Numbered from the stretch's first letter, positions 29,864-39,887 are shown. The stretch: 64,000 nucleotides of DNA from JAAYAE01 sp963678395 (GCA_963678395.1 OY782827.1:1612001-1676000), one strand, 5' to 3'. Made by a program: numbers and translations. Notes: a model not told the origin generated them from the letters alone.

Positions 29864-31099
29864 CTATTCTTTTATTGGTTGAGCTTTACCCTTTGCTATT
29901 TTAATTCCTAAGTGCTGAGCTAAAGTTTGTCCTAAATCAGAAAATGTTTCCATGGGCGGCAAAGCTTGTGCCTTAACTGTAGGTCCAAAAAATAGTGCCG
30001 GTATATGTTCTCTAGTATGGTCAGTACCACGCCAAGTAGGGTCACAACCATGATCTGCAGTAATGAGCACCACATCATCTTTTTGCAAAACTTTAAATAT
30101 ATCTGGCAGGCGACTATCAATATACTCTAACCCTGCGCCATAACCTGCTGGATCACGCCTATGCCCATAAGAGGAATCGAAATCTACAAAATTAGTAAAA
30201 ACTAAACTATTATGACCTGCCTCTGCAACAGCCTCTAGAGTAACATTAAATAGTTCTTCCAGCCCTGTACCAGAAAAATGTTTAGTAACGCCTCTATGAG
30301 CAAATATATCCGCAATTTTGCCAATAGCATAAACACGTCCTCCTTGCGCTGTTAAGATGTCCAGCAAGGTATCTGCCGGCGCAGGTACCGCAAAATCATG
30401 ACGATTGCCTGTACGTTTAAAATCCTTTGCACTCTCTCCTACAAAAGGGCGGGCAATAACTCTTGCTATGTGATAAGGTTGCACCAATTTATAAGCTATT
30501 TTACACAAGTCATACAATCTTTCCAAACCAAAATATTCTTCGTGACAAGCTATCTGCAATACGCTATCTCCCGATGTATAGATAATAGGTTTACCAGTTT
30601 TGCAGTGCTCTGCCCCTAGCTCTTTAATAATCTCAGTTCCGGAAAAATGTTTTTCTCCCAAAACTCCCGGCAAATTGCCTAATTCAATAATTTTCTCAAT
30701 CAACTCTTGAGGAAAACACTTAGGTTTATCAGGAAAATAACCCCAAGCAAACATAACCGGCACTCCTGTAATTTCCCAATGGCTGCTTAATGTATCCTTG
30801 CCGCTGCTTATTTCACTAGCGTAGCCATAAGCTCCCGTAACCGCAATTTTCTCATCACCAAGGGGATGGAACAACTCATGCCCCATGCTCAAATTGGATG
30901 CTTTGCCTAGGCCTAATTTGGCCAAATTAGGTAATTTTAAATAATCTATAGTACCATCACTATTCTTGCGATGTTCTGCGCACCATTTAACTATATGCCC
31001 CAACGTATCGGCACCAGCATCGCCAAATTTTGCGGCATCAGGAGCATTGCCTATACCAAACGAATCCAACAGTAAAATTATAGCTCTACTCACAAACAA
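29864..31099 (-). CDS. deoB: phosphopentomutase
   Basis: This enzyme interconverts (deoxy)ribose 1-phosphate and 5-phosphate in nucleoside salvage. The alkaline-phosphatase-type fold is shown by ILLLDSFGIGNAPDA (metal site), SSGKDTLSSHWE (phospho-threonine), NFVDFDSSYGHRRDP and ITADHGCDPT. The longest frame starts at TTG 31099. The GTG at 31093, eight bases after GGAAG, is the better start and gives SRAIILLLDSFG near the N-terminus (about 409 residues). It acts on the product of udp, the gene before it. Confidence 0.96.
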   Translation of the reverse strand: MFVSRAIILLLDSFGIGNAPDAAKFGDAGADTLGHIVKWCAEHRKNSDGTIDYLKLPNLAKLGLGKASNLSMGHELFHPLGDEKIAVTGAYGYASEISSGKDTLSSHWEITGVPVMFAWGYFPDKPKCFPQELIEKIIELGNLPGVLGEKHFSGTEIIKELGAEHCKTGKPIIYTSGDSVLQIACHEEYFGLERLYDLCKIAYKLVQPYHIARVIARPFVGESAKDFKRTGNRHDFAVPAPADTLLDILTAQGGRVYAIGKIADIFAHRGVTKHFSGTGLEELFNVTLEAVAEAGHNSLVFTNFVDFDSSYGHRRDPAGYGAGLEYIDSRLPDIFKVLQKDDVVLITADHGCDPTWRGTDHTREHIPALFFGPTVKAQALPPMETFSDLGQTLAQHLGIKIAKGKAQPIKE

Positions 31100-31148
31100 A
31101 CACTTCCTTTTCCATAATAGATTATTTTCTAGCGTCCCTAGGTTGCTA

Positions 31149-31937
31149 TTATCTTTTATTTATTAACAATAAAAGGGCTTCTTTTACCGTTGACGCGAAA
31201 GCGTCCGAAGCTTTTTTATATACATTTGGTGGTGCTACTTTTTCACTTTTCGTGCGCTTTGCTACTACACCACAAGCACAAGCCGCTGCCAAACCAAAGC
31301 TTTGTGCTACAACAAACAAAGTGGCCGCTTCCATCTCATAGTTCGTTGCGCCTAACTGCTGCCACTCCGCACAAGATCCCTGAAAACGTCTTGGCACATA
31401 ACCGGTGAAACTATCATAACGCTCCTGACCTGGCCAAAATGTATCTGAAGAAATACTAAGACCTACGTGATATTTTACATTAGCTTTTTGTGCTCCAGCG
31501 ATTAAAGCATTAGTCAAAGCCAAATCTGCTACAGCAGGAAACTCAATTGGTGCATAGTGACTCGAAGTTCCCTCTAACCGCACTGCGGCATTATTAATAA
31601 CAATATCTCCCAAATTAATTTCTTCTTGAATAGACCCTGTCGTTCCGACTCTAATAAAATGTGTAATACCAAGGCGTGCTAGTTCTTCTATACCAATAGC
31701 CACTGAGGGGCCGCCCATGCCCGTTGAACATACCAAAATTGGCGTTCCAGCCAAATTAACCAACCAGCTAGTATATTCCCTGTGGCTGCCTATAAATTCT
31801 GCTTCTCCCAAGGTCTTAGCCAAAGTTTCCACTCGCCCCGGGTCACCTGGTAGCAAAGCATATTTTGCCCCCTTTAGCATCTGTGCCGAAATTCCTACAT
31901 GATATAAAACATCGTTTTTTGCCGCAAGTTTTCCCAC
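31149..31937 (-). CDS. udp: uridine phosphorylase
   Basis: This 262-residue nucleoside phosphorylase of the PNP/UDP family has the phosphate-binding GDPGRV, the STGMGGPSVAIGIEEL segment, and the nucleoside-site QGSCAEWQQLGATNYEMEAAT. The glutamine/arginine-type pyrimidine pocket (PRRFQGSC) favours uridine. It yields uracil and ribose 1-phosphate, which DeoB converts further. It starts at an ATG/GTG region behind AGGAGGCG. Confidence 0.9.
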   Translation of the reverse strand: MGKLAAKNDVLYHVGISAQMLKGAKYALLPGDPGRVETLAKTLGEAEFIGSHREYTSWLVNLAGTPILVCSTGMGGPSVAIGIEELARLGITHFIRVGTTGSIQEEINLGDIVINNAAVRLEGTSSHYAPIEFPAVADLALTNALIAGAQKANVKYHVGLSISSDTFWPGQERYDSFTGYVPRRFQGSCAEWQQLGATNYEMEAATLFVVAQSFGLAAACACGVVAKRTKSEKVAPPNVYKKASDAFASTVKEALLLLINKR

Positions 31938-31957
31938 AAAAACGCCTCCTATGCCGA

Positions 31958-31974
31958 CTAGTTTTCAACTAGTT
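31958..31974. promoter_or_regulatory. palindrome upstream of udp
   Basis: ACTAGTTTTCAACTAGT (7-bp arms, 3-base centre) lies just before the udp ribosome site. It may be an operator or a leader hairpin. Only the palindrome is seen; the role is a guess. Confidence 0.35.
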
Positions 31975-32067
31975 TTATTATTTATATATTATATATTAAT
32001 TATAACCCAATTACAGGCAAAAAAATAGCCAATCACCATGAAAGCGATATGCTATAAGCATTTTTAT

Positions 32068-32490
32068 TCATCTACTCTTTTCTCGCCAATAAAAGGCCAG
32101 CAAACCCACTAATGCACCACATGAATCTAAAATGACATCCGATATTTGACTGCCTCTTCCAGGTATAAAAAATTGTATTGTTTCATCAACCACTGCAATA
32201 AAAATCCCCATCATAAAAGCCAGCTTAAAACTATTATCTATTTTAAATGCACGCAGGGCTTTATATACAAAAACTCCCTGCAATGCAAACTCTGTAAAAT
32301 GTGCCAACTTACGTACTATATGATCTAGAACAAACAAATATTCATGCACATTAAAAAAGTTTAGAATATTTTCTGCTATATGAACAAATATCCCACTAAG
32401 CAACTTAGATGTTTCAGCCGCCTGCAGTGAATTTCTCCAAATAAAACCTACGCCTACTACTGCCAAAAACAACCATACATATTTTTTCAT
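32068..32490 (-). CDS. VanZ-like membrane protein
   Basis: This protein of about 140 residues has four membrane helices and the VanZ-family core: VRKLAHFTEFALQG (with the His-Phe pair) and VDETIQFFIPGRGSQISDVI, followed by LDSCGALVG. The ATG at 32490 is chosen over a longer frame (32556) that runs back into the preceding gene. VanZ relatives give low-level glycopeptide resistance in some hosts, but most members have no known role. It lies five bases after the broken PIG-L gene. Confidence 0.85.
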   Translation of the reverse strand: MKKYVWLFLAVVGVGFIWRNSLQAAETSKLLSGIFVHIAENILNFFNVHEYLFVLDHIVRKLAHFTEFALQGVFVYKALRAFKIDNSFKLAFMMGIFIAVVDETIQFFIPGRGSQISDVILDSCGALVGLLAFYWREKSR

Positions 32491-32495
32491 AAGGC

Positions 32496-34198
32496 CTACA
32501 CCTTTAGCATTCTTTTTTCTACAAGCTGTTTTAAACGCAAACACCAAAACGTCCACACAGGTTTTCTATGTACTACTATTTGGTCAAATAGACCATTTTC
32601 ATCTTCTACTCTAACAGTAATATCATCACTATCTAAGAACAACATATTGCCCTGAAGTCTTCCTTTTCCTTCTACTATTGACAATTTACATTTACCAACA
32701 TTGCCAAATTTATAAATTCCTAAATCCAATTTTTCTATATAATTACCTACCCAGTAATCATAAGCAAAATCGCCATTAATAGTAATTTTAACTACGTTAA
32801 ATAATTCCCTTGGTTGTTTTCCACCGTATATTTCCAGCTCTGCTAAACCAGGAGCTTTACCTCGCCATTTTTTCATACTAAACTTTAGCCATAAAATATT
32901 TTCCTGTGGTGCTATTTTAATTACAGTTGCCCTTCCTGCAGCTGTAAGCTCCGGTACTTCCACTCTAAAACCATTGCTTAGTTCAATGCTGCCCGCTTCA
33001 ATTCTACTGTTTTCTTCAACGTTGCCATAGAGAATGATTTTATCAATAGTCTGCCCTTTTGGCCAAGTAATAGTAGCCGTCTTTTCTTTATCACTTGCTG
33101 CCGGTGACCATAAATAGTTGTCAAAAATAACATGACGATTATGTAAATCCGTCACATCCACTAATTTGAAATCATTTAATTTTTCTCCATGTCCCGAAGA
33201 AACTGTAACTTTCCCCTCATAAGCAAGGCCACTAGTAGGTCTTTCCCAAAATACTTGATCTCCATTTATGATTCTTGGGGCTCTTTTAACCGTATCCTGA
33301 GACGTGTGTGCCTGCAAAGCTGCAAACAAAGTATTACCTTTTAACAGCCTTGTTAAACATTCCTTATTTGCAGGTAACCGCAATCTTTTATTCCATTCGT
33401 ATTGGGGAATATCCGTTTCATATAAAGGATTATTAAGTTCGTTTTTATCAGGTTTCTGTGCGCTCAAAATATTAGGTGCATAGAAATCAGCAACCGCTGT
33501 ATATGTTGTGCTATAGGCAAAGCCTTTTAAAACTTCCGGTCGATAATTATTTTGGGGCATTCTTAAAATATCACTCATTACTTCTTCAAAAAACAAACTG
33601 GTTTCCCTATGATTTAAATGCTTGTCAAAATCCGTAGCAATTATGATATCAGGCTTGAATTTTAAAATGACGTCCTTTATATCCCGTTTAAATGCATTCC
33701 TTGTATAGGGACTAAAGGTGCCTCTTAGCAACGTACCAAAATCACTTTTACCTAAAACACAATATGTATCCTGCTTCTTTGTCTTGGGTGCTACTAAGAT
33801 AGCATTAGCTGGAGCGGTATATTTATCATAATATTTTTGCGAGGCAGGTCCATCAGCATAACCAAGAAAATAAATATCTTTATCAGGAACCCCTAATATG
33901 CGCAAAGATTCTCTCGCTTCTGCTATACGTTTATTTACAGGATACCGATCGCCATTAGTAGCAAATACACATATTGCACGAATATTATTGTCTCGCAAAT
34001 TTTTAATGGTTAAGCCCGCAACATTTAGTTAATCATCTTCATGAGGCACAAATACCATAACTGTTTTACCTTGTAAGGCTGCTGACTTAAAAACGCGATT
34101 TGAAAAATTCCCCTCATAATTTGTATCAATTTGTAACATCGCAAAAAAATGGCCAATAAAGCTACACATACTACGATGAAACCTTTTACAACCTTCAA
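32496..34198 (-). pseudogene. PIG-L (LmbE-like) deacetylase, frameshift and nonsense codon
   Basis: The open part (33998-32496, 500 residues) continues a PIG-L deacetylase: CVFATNGD, ARESLRILGVP, DIIIATDFDKHLNHRETS, plus a long C-terminal part of probable beta domains. Upstream the family continues through two lesions. A TAA at 34029-34031 replaces the expected Glu of the metal motif (read HEDD-stop-LNVAG). Then a frame change at a run of seven A (34143-34149, + strand) separates this from an N-terminal membrane segment starting at TTG 34198. One extra base in the run restores the frame. The stop removes the catalytic motif, so activity is unlikely unless the base calls are wrong. Confidence 0.85.
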
Positions 34199-34280
34199 AA
34201 TTTACTCCCCCAATAACACCAGTGTTTTTCTTGCAATATTTTCTTCCTCATAAGCGTTATAATACAACATTGAACAAGTA

Positions 34281-34913
34281 TTATTTGAATTTATCGACCT
34301 TGCCATTTATAATAGCGTCCAAATTTATTTGCACTTTTTTAGGCTGCCAATCCCACCATTTTATTTTTAATAATTCTGCAACAGTAGCATCAGAAAACCT
34401 TTTTTTTATGCTTTTAGCAGGTACACCGGCAACAATTTCATAAGGAGCAACATCTTTTGTTACTACTGCTCTAGTACCTATAATAGCACCATCACCAATA
34501 TGAACTCCCTGCATAATAACAGCTTCATAACCAATCCAAACATCGTTTCCGATAATAATATCGCCCTTATTGTCCCATGCGTCTGTAATATTCTCTAGTT
34601 GCAAGCCCCACTCATTCATGAAAATTGAGAAAGGATAATTTGCCAGTGACTTAGCAGCATGGTTACCGGAAGTAAACATAAATTTTGCGCCACACGCTAT
34701 GGAACAATATTTACCCATAATTAATTTTTCTTTATTAATGGGATAGTGATATAAAACATTGTTTTTTTCAAATTCTGTTGGGTCATTTATCCAATCATTA
34801 TACATAGTAAAATCACCAATAATAATACTAGGATCCTTTACCACTGCTTTTAAATAAACAGTATCTTTAAAAGGTTCACGTGGAAATACTTTCTTCTGAT
34901 TCATAGTATCCAT
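34281..34913 (-). CDS. CatB/Vat-like hexapeptide acetyltransferase
   Basis: This 210-residue left-handed beta-helix acetyltransferase of the xenobiotic class has DFTMYNDW, the catalytic-histidine region MFTSGNHAAKSLANYPF, and hexapeptide turns around IIIGNDVWIGYEAVIMQGV, ending VAGVPAKSIKKRF. Relatives acetylate chloramphenicol or streptogramin A, but many chromosomal members have unknown substrates. It stands alone, downstream of a terminator. I would not call resistance from sequence alone. Confidence 0.85.
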   Translation of the reverse strand: MDTMNQKKVFPREPFKDTVYLKAVVKDPSIIIGDFTMYNDWINDPTEFEKNNVLYHYPINKEKLIMGKYCSIACGAKFMFTSGNHAAKSLANYPFSIFMNEWGLQLENITDAWDNKGDIIIGNDVWIGYEAVIMQGVHIGDGAIIGTRAVVTKDVAPYEIVAGVPAKSIKKRFSDATVAELLKIKWWDWQPKKVQINLDAIINGKVDKFK

Positions 34914-34966
34914 CTCCTAACGCTACTAATTATAACATTTTATAATAAATAGAAAAAGCAATAAAA

Positions 34967-34993
34967 AAGCCATGGAATACTATCCCCTGGCTT
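34967..34993 (-). terminator. terminator after DUF2271 lipoprotein gene
   Basis: On the complement, arms AAGCCAGGGG and CCATGGCTT are followed by T6. It lies 30 bases after the stop codon at 35023. Confidence 0.75.
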
Positions 34994-35022
34994 AGTAAAA
35001 ATAATTCCCCACGCAATTTTTA

Positions 35023-35631
35023 TTATTGGCTAAACGGTATAAATTCAGCCTTAACATCAGTTAGCATAGCTTTGTTTTTTTCAGTATCGCCTACTGCTTT
35101 CATCTCTGCTCTACTGGAAACCTGCGTCTTTCCCACTAGAATCTTGCCGCTAAAAATATCATAGTTTTCCATATAACGAGCAGCTTCTACAACATACCTA
35201 TATTCCCCTGCTTTCACAGGTTTACCAGTGGCATCAGTACAATTCCACTCATAAGTCTGCATCCCTGTACTTGGAGTGGCATTAGTTATAGCTTCCACCT
35301 GCTGAGCATTCATATCAGTACGTTTGGCAATCTTCACCCAATTAGCCAACGCCATTTCTCTCGTCTTATATCCTTTTGTAGCTACAAATTTAGTAACCCC
35401 CAAGGTCTTGATATAGTTGCCCCTGGCATCTTCAATCCAAACAGCAAATTGGTTGCTGCCAAACCCTCCTTGTTTAACGTAATTAAAGATAATATTAACT
35501 TTGCCTAGAGTCATTATATCCTTTTGTAAAGGGATGTCAGTATGCTTCACATCTGTTTTTTTATTGCTACAGCCACTTAAAAAAACCACAAAAATCCCGA
35601 GCATTATTAACGCTGTTAATTTTCTAACCAT
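35023..35631 (-). CDS. DUF2271 domain lipoprotein
   Basis: This lipoprotein of about 202 residues is read from the ATG at 35631 (GGAGAT ribosome site nearby). The longest frame (35670) adds 13 residues without a signal. The lipobox FLSGC is followed by a mature domain with WIEDARGNYIKTL, NATPSTGMQTYEWNCTDATG and KAGEYRYVVEAARYMENYD, typical of DUF2271, a beta-sandwich often found next to redox or metal-binding membrane proteins. The function is unknown. It follows nrdG by about 65 bases. Confidence 0.8.
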   Translation of the reverse strand: MVRKLTALIMLGIFVVFLSGCSNKKTDVKHTDIPLQKDIMTLGKVNIIFNYVKQGGFGSNQFAVWIEDARGNYIKTLGVTKFVATKGYKTREMALANWVKIAKRTDMNAQQVEAITNATPSTGMQTYEWNCTDATGKPVKAGEYRYVVEAARYMENYDIFSGKILVGKTQVSSRAEMKAVGDTEKNKAMLTDVKAEFIPFSQ

Positions 35632-35697
35632 CTCAGCTATCTCCTTAATTCTGCTTATAAAAGAGCACACCTTATTAAGAGATGTGCTCCTCTAATT

Positions 35698-36189
35698 TCA
35701 TAGACTTAATTCTTGAATTAAACCACCTTGAGCAAAGGTTTTAGGTAAATCAATAATTCTTTGGTTCCCACTACCTCGAAAAGGTAGACTAATATCTCTT
35801 TTAGCTAGAATAAAAGGTCCATCAACCAAGACATTTATTTCTTGTAAAACAGGATAATCTTTAATTTTCTCAAAAACATACCCTGTATAAACCCATATGT
35901 TTAACTCTGGCTTCATATTGCGCAAGCTTTTAATTACTTGTAATAATTCCTCAGCCTGAGCCAGGGGCTCACCACCACTAAAAGTTACGCCTCGATGTAT
36001 TGGAGACATTTTAGCAATAATAGCTGCCGCCAAAGCCTCCGGAGTATAGCCTTTACCACCCTTAGAAGGCCATAATTTAGGGTTATGACAACCTGCACAA
36101 CCATGTGGGCAGCCTTGTAGAAAAACTACTGTACGAAGGCCCTTACCATCCACCACAGACTCACCTAATATATCTGCTACCTGTAACAA
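35698..36189 (-). CDS. nrdG: anaerobic ribonucleotide reductase activating protein
   Basis: This 163-residue radical SAM activase generates the glycyl radical on NrdD. The cluster motif is CPHGCAGC (residues 26-33), followed by TFSGGEPL and a short half-barrel. It appears intact. The gene starts at TTG behind AGGAGG (7-base spacing), 30 bases after the end of nrdD. An intact activase beside a nrdD that lacks the radical site is one of the oddities of this locus. Confidence 0.95.
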   Translation of the reverse strand: MLQVADILGESVVDGKGLRTVVFLQGCPHGCAGCHNPKLWPSKGGKGYTPEALAAAIIAKMSPIHRGVTFSGGEPLAQAEELLQVIKSLRNMKPELNIWVYTGYVFEKIKDYPVLQEINVLVDGPFILAKRDISLPFRGSGNQRIIDLPKTFAQGGLIQELSL

Positions 36190-36219
36190 ACTTCTGCCTC
36201 CTTTTGTTAATATTTCCGC

Positions 36220-38045
36220 TTAGCTATTTCTCACATCTATGCGTTTTATCTTACGCACAAATTTCTCATCGCATTGTGGGCAATAATCACCATCAATAAT
36301 TCCCGTATAGCCACACTGTTTACAATAATCTATGGGGAAGTTAATTCCTACATAACCGCAATCAGAGGCACACATATGGCGTAAAATATCTTCCACCGCT
36401 TCTAAATTATTTGCAGGAGAAGCAGAAAACTCCACATAACTGATATGTCCTGCATTAGTATACTTATGGTAAACTCCTTCTAAGCGCATTTTTTCATAAG
36501 CACTAATAGGAAATCCCACCGGAATATGAAAAGAATTGCTGTAGTAATCCTTTTCGGTTACCCCAGGAATAATACCATACTCTTTTTTATCCATACCAAT
36601 AAAACGTCCAGACAAGCCCTCGGCAGGAGTAGCAATAAGGGTATAGTTTAAATTATATTTATCTGCCGCGTTATCCATTTTATTGCGCATGAAAGAAACT
36701 ATCTCTTCGCCTAAGGCTTGTGCATCTTCACCTTGTCCATGATGATGACCAATAAGTGCATTTAGCGTTTCTGCCAAACCTATAAAACCTAACGAAACAG
36801 TACCATTTATAATCGCCGGTTCAATATCATCGTTCATGGCCAATTTCTCCGAGCCTAAATATAACCCCTGCCCCATCAAAACTGGTAAATCTCTAACTTT
36901 AAGATGTGCCTGTACTTGAAAACGATGGTATAACTGCTCAGCAATCAAATCCACCATCTCATCCAAATAATTATAAAATTTCATAATATCATGGTCTGCT
37001 CGTATAGCCAAACGAGGTAAGTTTACCGTAGTAAAAGAAAGATTTCCCCTGCCAGTGGTAACAGCAGGTCCTCTACGATTAGCTATTACGCGAGTTCTGC
37101 ACCCCATACAGGATCCATGTTCACGCCTTTTTTTACTCTAAAAATAACATTAGGGAAAATAGGGTTCTCACCACGTCCCAAACCCTTAGCATATGCTTTG
37201 AGAAGGTTACGTATCACTTTTCTTCCATTTTCAGAAGTATCCAATCCCATATTCAAGCTGGAAAAAGGTACCTGAGCCCCTGCACGCGAATGCATGCTGT
37301 TTAAATTATAAACAAGAGCCTCCATAGCCTGGAAAATTTCTTCTTCCGAAGCATCTTCCATATAAGGGGCCATATCATAGTCAAAAAAGCCAAAAGACTG
37401 CCCACCAAACATATCATTTTGGGAACTTTGCAAAATAATGGCCGCCAAAGCAGCTGCAGACCCTGGGCGTCGAGGCGGACGAATAAAACCGTGCCCATTA
37501 TTAAATCCACTTTTAAGCAAAGCTCCCAGCGGAATATTGACACAGTTTAAAGTTTTACCATAAAAATCCAAATCATGTATATGAATATCACCACGACGAT
37601 GAGCCTGCGCCATTCTTTCCGGTATCATGCGATTTAAATAGTATTCACGGCTGGCAGCGCTAGCGATTTGCAACATTTTTGCCGACGGTGAATTGGAAAT
37701 ATTGGCATTATCTCTATCCGTTTCCTTGAGAATTTCTCCCACTGTATCCATTAACTCACTACGAGCATTACGGATAGCCGTGCGTTGTGCACGATAGAGA
37801 ATATAAGACTTTGCTGTACGTGCATGTCCGCTTTCAATTAAGACTTTTTCTACTACGTCTTGTACTTCTTCTACACTCACCACGCCTTTGGTATGTTCAA
37901 TTAGATAGTTTAAAACATCTAATGTAACTTCCATCGCCATTTGTCTGTCAGCACCACCTACAGATTTTGCAGCTTCAAATATAGCGTCAGTGATTTTGGT
38001 CTCATCAAACTCAACTTCCCGACCATCTCGCTTACGAATCATCAT
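36220..38045 (-). pseudogene. nrdD: class III ribonucleotide reductase NrdD, internal deletion, no glycyl tail
   Basis: The first frame (38045-37086, 319 residues) holds the ATP-cone (residues 1-95) and the first half of the catalytic barrel with YGKTLNCVN. The second frame (37107-36220) starts at MGCRTRV, the finger-loop cysteine motif, and runs through GRGNLSFTTVNLPRL to the zinc site CKQCGYTG...CPQCDEK. At the joint (37104-37114) the frame shifts, and some tens of codons that normally separate ENPIFPNVIFRV from MGCRTRV appear lost. The protein ends KIKRIDVRNS-stop just where RITGYL should follow. That tail is found in the separate gene at 28844-29122. As read, it cannot make a normal reductase. 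Confidence 0.88.
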
Positions 38046-38062
38046 TACGATTCAGCTCCTTA

Positions 38063-38527
38063 TCACTTGTTTTTATCTCTTTTCATCATTTTTTGAATCT
38101 CTTGCATAAAATTATTAACATCTGCAAATTGTCTATAGACAGAGGCGAAACGCACATAGGCAATTTGATCAACTTTTTCCAAGTGGCTCATAACTGTCTC
38201 ACCAATAAGTTCAGAACTTATTTCAGCTTCACCTAGTGATCTTAGCTCTCTTTCTATGTCAGCTTCAATTTCTTGAATTTTCTCATAAGACATCGGTCGT
38301 TTTTCAAAAGCCTTAATAAGACCACTTAAAAGCTTCGTCGCATCAAAAAGTTCGCGGCGCCCATCCTTCTTTGTAACCAGCAAGGGAGTTTCCTCGTACT
38401 TTTCATAAGTAGTAAATCTCCTGCCACATTCAGGACATTCACGACGTCTCCTGATAGAAGTGCCGTTGTCAATAGCCCTGGAATCTACAACGCGACTGTC
38501 ACCATAAGAACAAAAGGGGCATTTCAC
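38063..38527 (-). CDS. nrdR: transcriptional regulator NrdR
   Basis: This 154-residue repressor of ribonucleotide reductase genes has an N-terminal zinc ribbon MKCPFCSYGDSRVVDSR...CPECGRRFTTYE and a C-terminal ATP-cone (residues 49-139) that senses ATP/dATP. It is first in nrdR-nrdD-nrdG. Tandem TATAAT sequences about 35-45 bases upstream are likely -10 boxes. I see only one NrdR-box-like CTATATAG nearby. Confidence 0.97.
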   Translation of the reverse strand: MKCPFCSYGDSRVVDSRAIDNGTSIRRRRECPECGRRFTTYEKYEETPLLVTKKDGRRELFDATKLLSGLIKAFEKRPMSYEKIQEIEADIERELRSLGEAEISSELIGETVMSHLEKVDQIAYVRFASVYRQFADVNNFMQEIQKMMKRDKNK

Positions 38528-38620
38528 TATGCACCGACCTCATTTCCGTATAAATTTATTATAGCAATTATAGCATAAAGCCTATGTTGAGTCCATATTA
38601 TCAGCTACTGCTATATAGTG

Positions 38621-38652
38621 AAAAAACCGCAAGTCCAAAGGACATTGCGGTT
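38621..38652 (-). terminator. terminator of ftsZ
   Basis: On the complement, AACCGCAATGTCC / GGACTTGCGGTT with loop TTT is followed by T6. It lies about 28 bases after the ftsZ stop codon and ends the division cluster. Confidence 0.88.
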
Positions 38653-38680
38653 ATGTGTATATTTAGGTGGGGAGCAATTG

Positions 38681-39781
38681 TTATTTGCTGCGAATCCAAG
38701 GTGGAATATCGCTAGAAGGTGGTGCGAAATTATCAACCGCAGCCTTTTCTTGTTTCTTGTGGCTAAAAGCAAAGGAACTTCCTAGCTCTGTAAAAGTTTT
38801 AGGAGGAGTTGCTCCGCCTGCTGGTTTTTTACTATCAATACCAGTTGCTATAACGGTAACACGAATTTCATCATCTAAAGACTCATCAATAGTGGCACCG
38901 AAAATAATCATTGCATCAGGATCAACAGCATCAGTAATAATATTACAAGCTTCATTAACATCCATCAAAGTCAATTCTTTACCGCCTGTGATATTTAACA
39001 AAATACCACGTGCGCCATCAATTGTACTCTCAAGTAAAGGACTCTTAATAGCAGCTTCAGCTGCGGCAGTTGCGCCACCGTCGCCTTTAGCACTACCAAT
39101 ACCCATCATAGCAGAGCCAGCGTCAGTCATGATTGTTTTTACATCATTGAAATCCGCATTGATAAGGCCAGGAACTCCAATTAAGTCCGTTATACCTTGA
39201 ACACCTTGACGAAGTACATCATCAGCAATATGGAAAGCTTCTAACATAGAAGTTCTTCTATCTACAACCTGTAATAAGCGATCATTAGGAATAATAATCA
39301 AAGCGTCAACCGAAGCTTTAAGATTCGCAATGCCCTGCTCAGCTTGGGTATAACGACGTCTGCCTTCAAAAGTAAAGGGCTTGGTCACAACACCAACAGT
39401 CAAAGCTCCTGCATCTTTAGCACATTCAGCAACTACATGAGCACCACCAGTTCCCGTTCCGCCACCCATGCCAGAAGTAATAAATACCATGTCCGCGCCC
39501 TTAAGTGCTGCTACAAGCTGGTCGCGAGATTCTTCAGCCGCTTTTTCACCAATCTCAGGATTAGCGCCAGCACCCAATCCTCTAGTTAATTCTTCGCCAA
39601 TTTGAATACGGGTTGCTGCCTTTGACAAAAGCAGTGCCTGCGAATCACAATTAACGGCAATGAATTCTACGCCTTGAAGCCCAGCATCAATCATGCGATT
39701 AACTGCGTTATTACCACCACCGCCAACTCCTATGACTTTAATATTTGCTAACGGTTTATCGTTTTTCTCCACATCGAACAT
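38681..39781 (-). CDS. ftsZ: cell division protein FtsZ
   Basis: This 366-residue tubulin-like GTPase forms the Z-ring. The GTP signature GGGTGTGGA (near residue 105) and synergy loop NADFNDVKTIM are intact. The C-terminus ends DIPPWIRSK after a short linker, the binding peptide for FtsA, SepF or ZipA-type anchors. No ftsA is next to it, so SepF or a distant FtsA must anchor it. It has its own promoter at 39840. Confidence 0.98.
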   Translation of the reverse strand: MFDVEKNDKPLANIKVIGVGGGGNNAVNRMIDAGLQGVEFIAVNCDSQALLLSKAATRIQIGEELTRGLGAGANPEIGEKAAEESRDQLVAALKGADMVFITSGMGGGTGTGGAHVVAECAKDAGALTVGVVTKPFTFEGRRRYTQAEQGIANLKASVDALIIIPNDRLLQVVDRRTSMLEAFHIADDVLRQGVQGITDLIGVPGLINADFNDVKTIMTDAGSAMMGIGSAKGDGGATAAAEAAIKSPLLESTIDGARGILLNITGGKELTLMDVNEACNIITDAVDPDAMIIFGATIDESLDDEIRVTVIATGIDSKKPAGGATPPKTFTELGSSFAFSHKKQEKAAVDNFAPPSSDIPPWIRSK

Positions 39782-39839
39782 TTTAAATGCTCCTCCCTAA
39801 ACTAATGTACCTTTTTACCAAACAAAATATACTAACAAT

Positions 39840-39845
39840 ATTATA
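39840..39845 (-). promoter_or_regulatory. extended -10 promoter of ftsZ
   Basis: On the complement, TGGTATAAT (a TGn-extended -10, 39840-39845 for the hexamer) has a weak -35 GTGAAA 17 bases upstream. It lies about 60 bases before the ftsZ start. Confidence 0.55.
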
Positions 39846-39887
39846 CCATTCTACTGCAAGTTTTTCACGTTTTATTGTAACTTTTTT

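Noticed and set aside
34281..34913. Antibiotic resistance gene call for the CatB/Vat-like protein
   Set aside because: The fold is clear but substrate specificity is not, and nothing nearby suggests a resistance island.
37080..37120. Programmed frameshift in nrdD
   Set aside because: There is no slippery heptamer or downstream structure at the joint, and codons conserved in the family are missing, so a deletion explains it better.
38609..38620. TGCTATATAGTG as an NrdR box upstream of nrdR
   Set aside because: NrdR boxes come in pairs about three helix turns apart; only one resembling site is seen, so it was not listed as a feature.
38667..39200. 177-codon frame opposite ftsZ
   Set aside because: Antisense shadow of ftsZ; the low-complexity Ser/Ile/Ala composition mirrors the complement of conserved codons.
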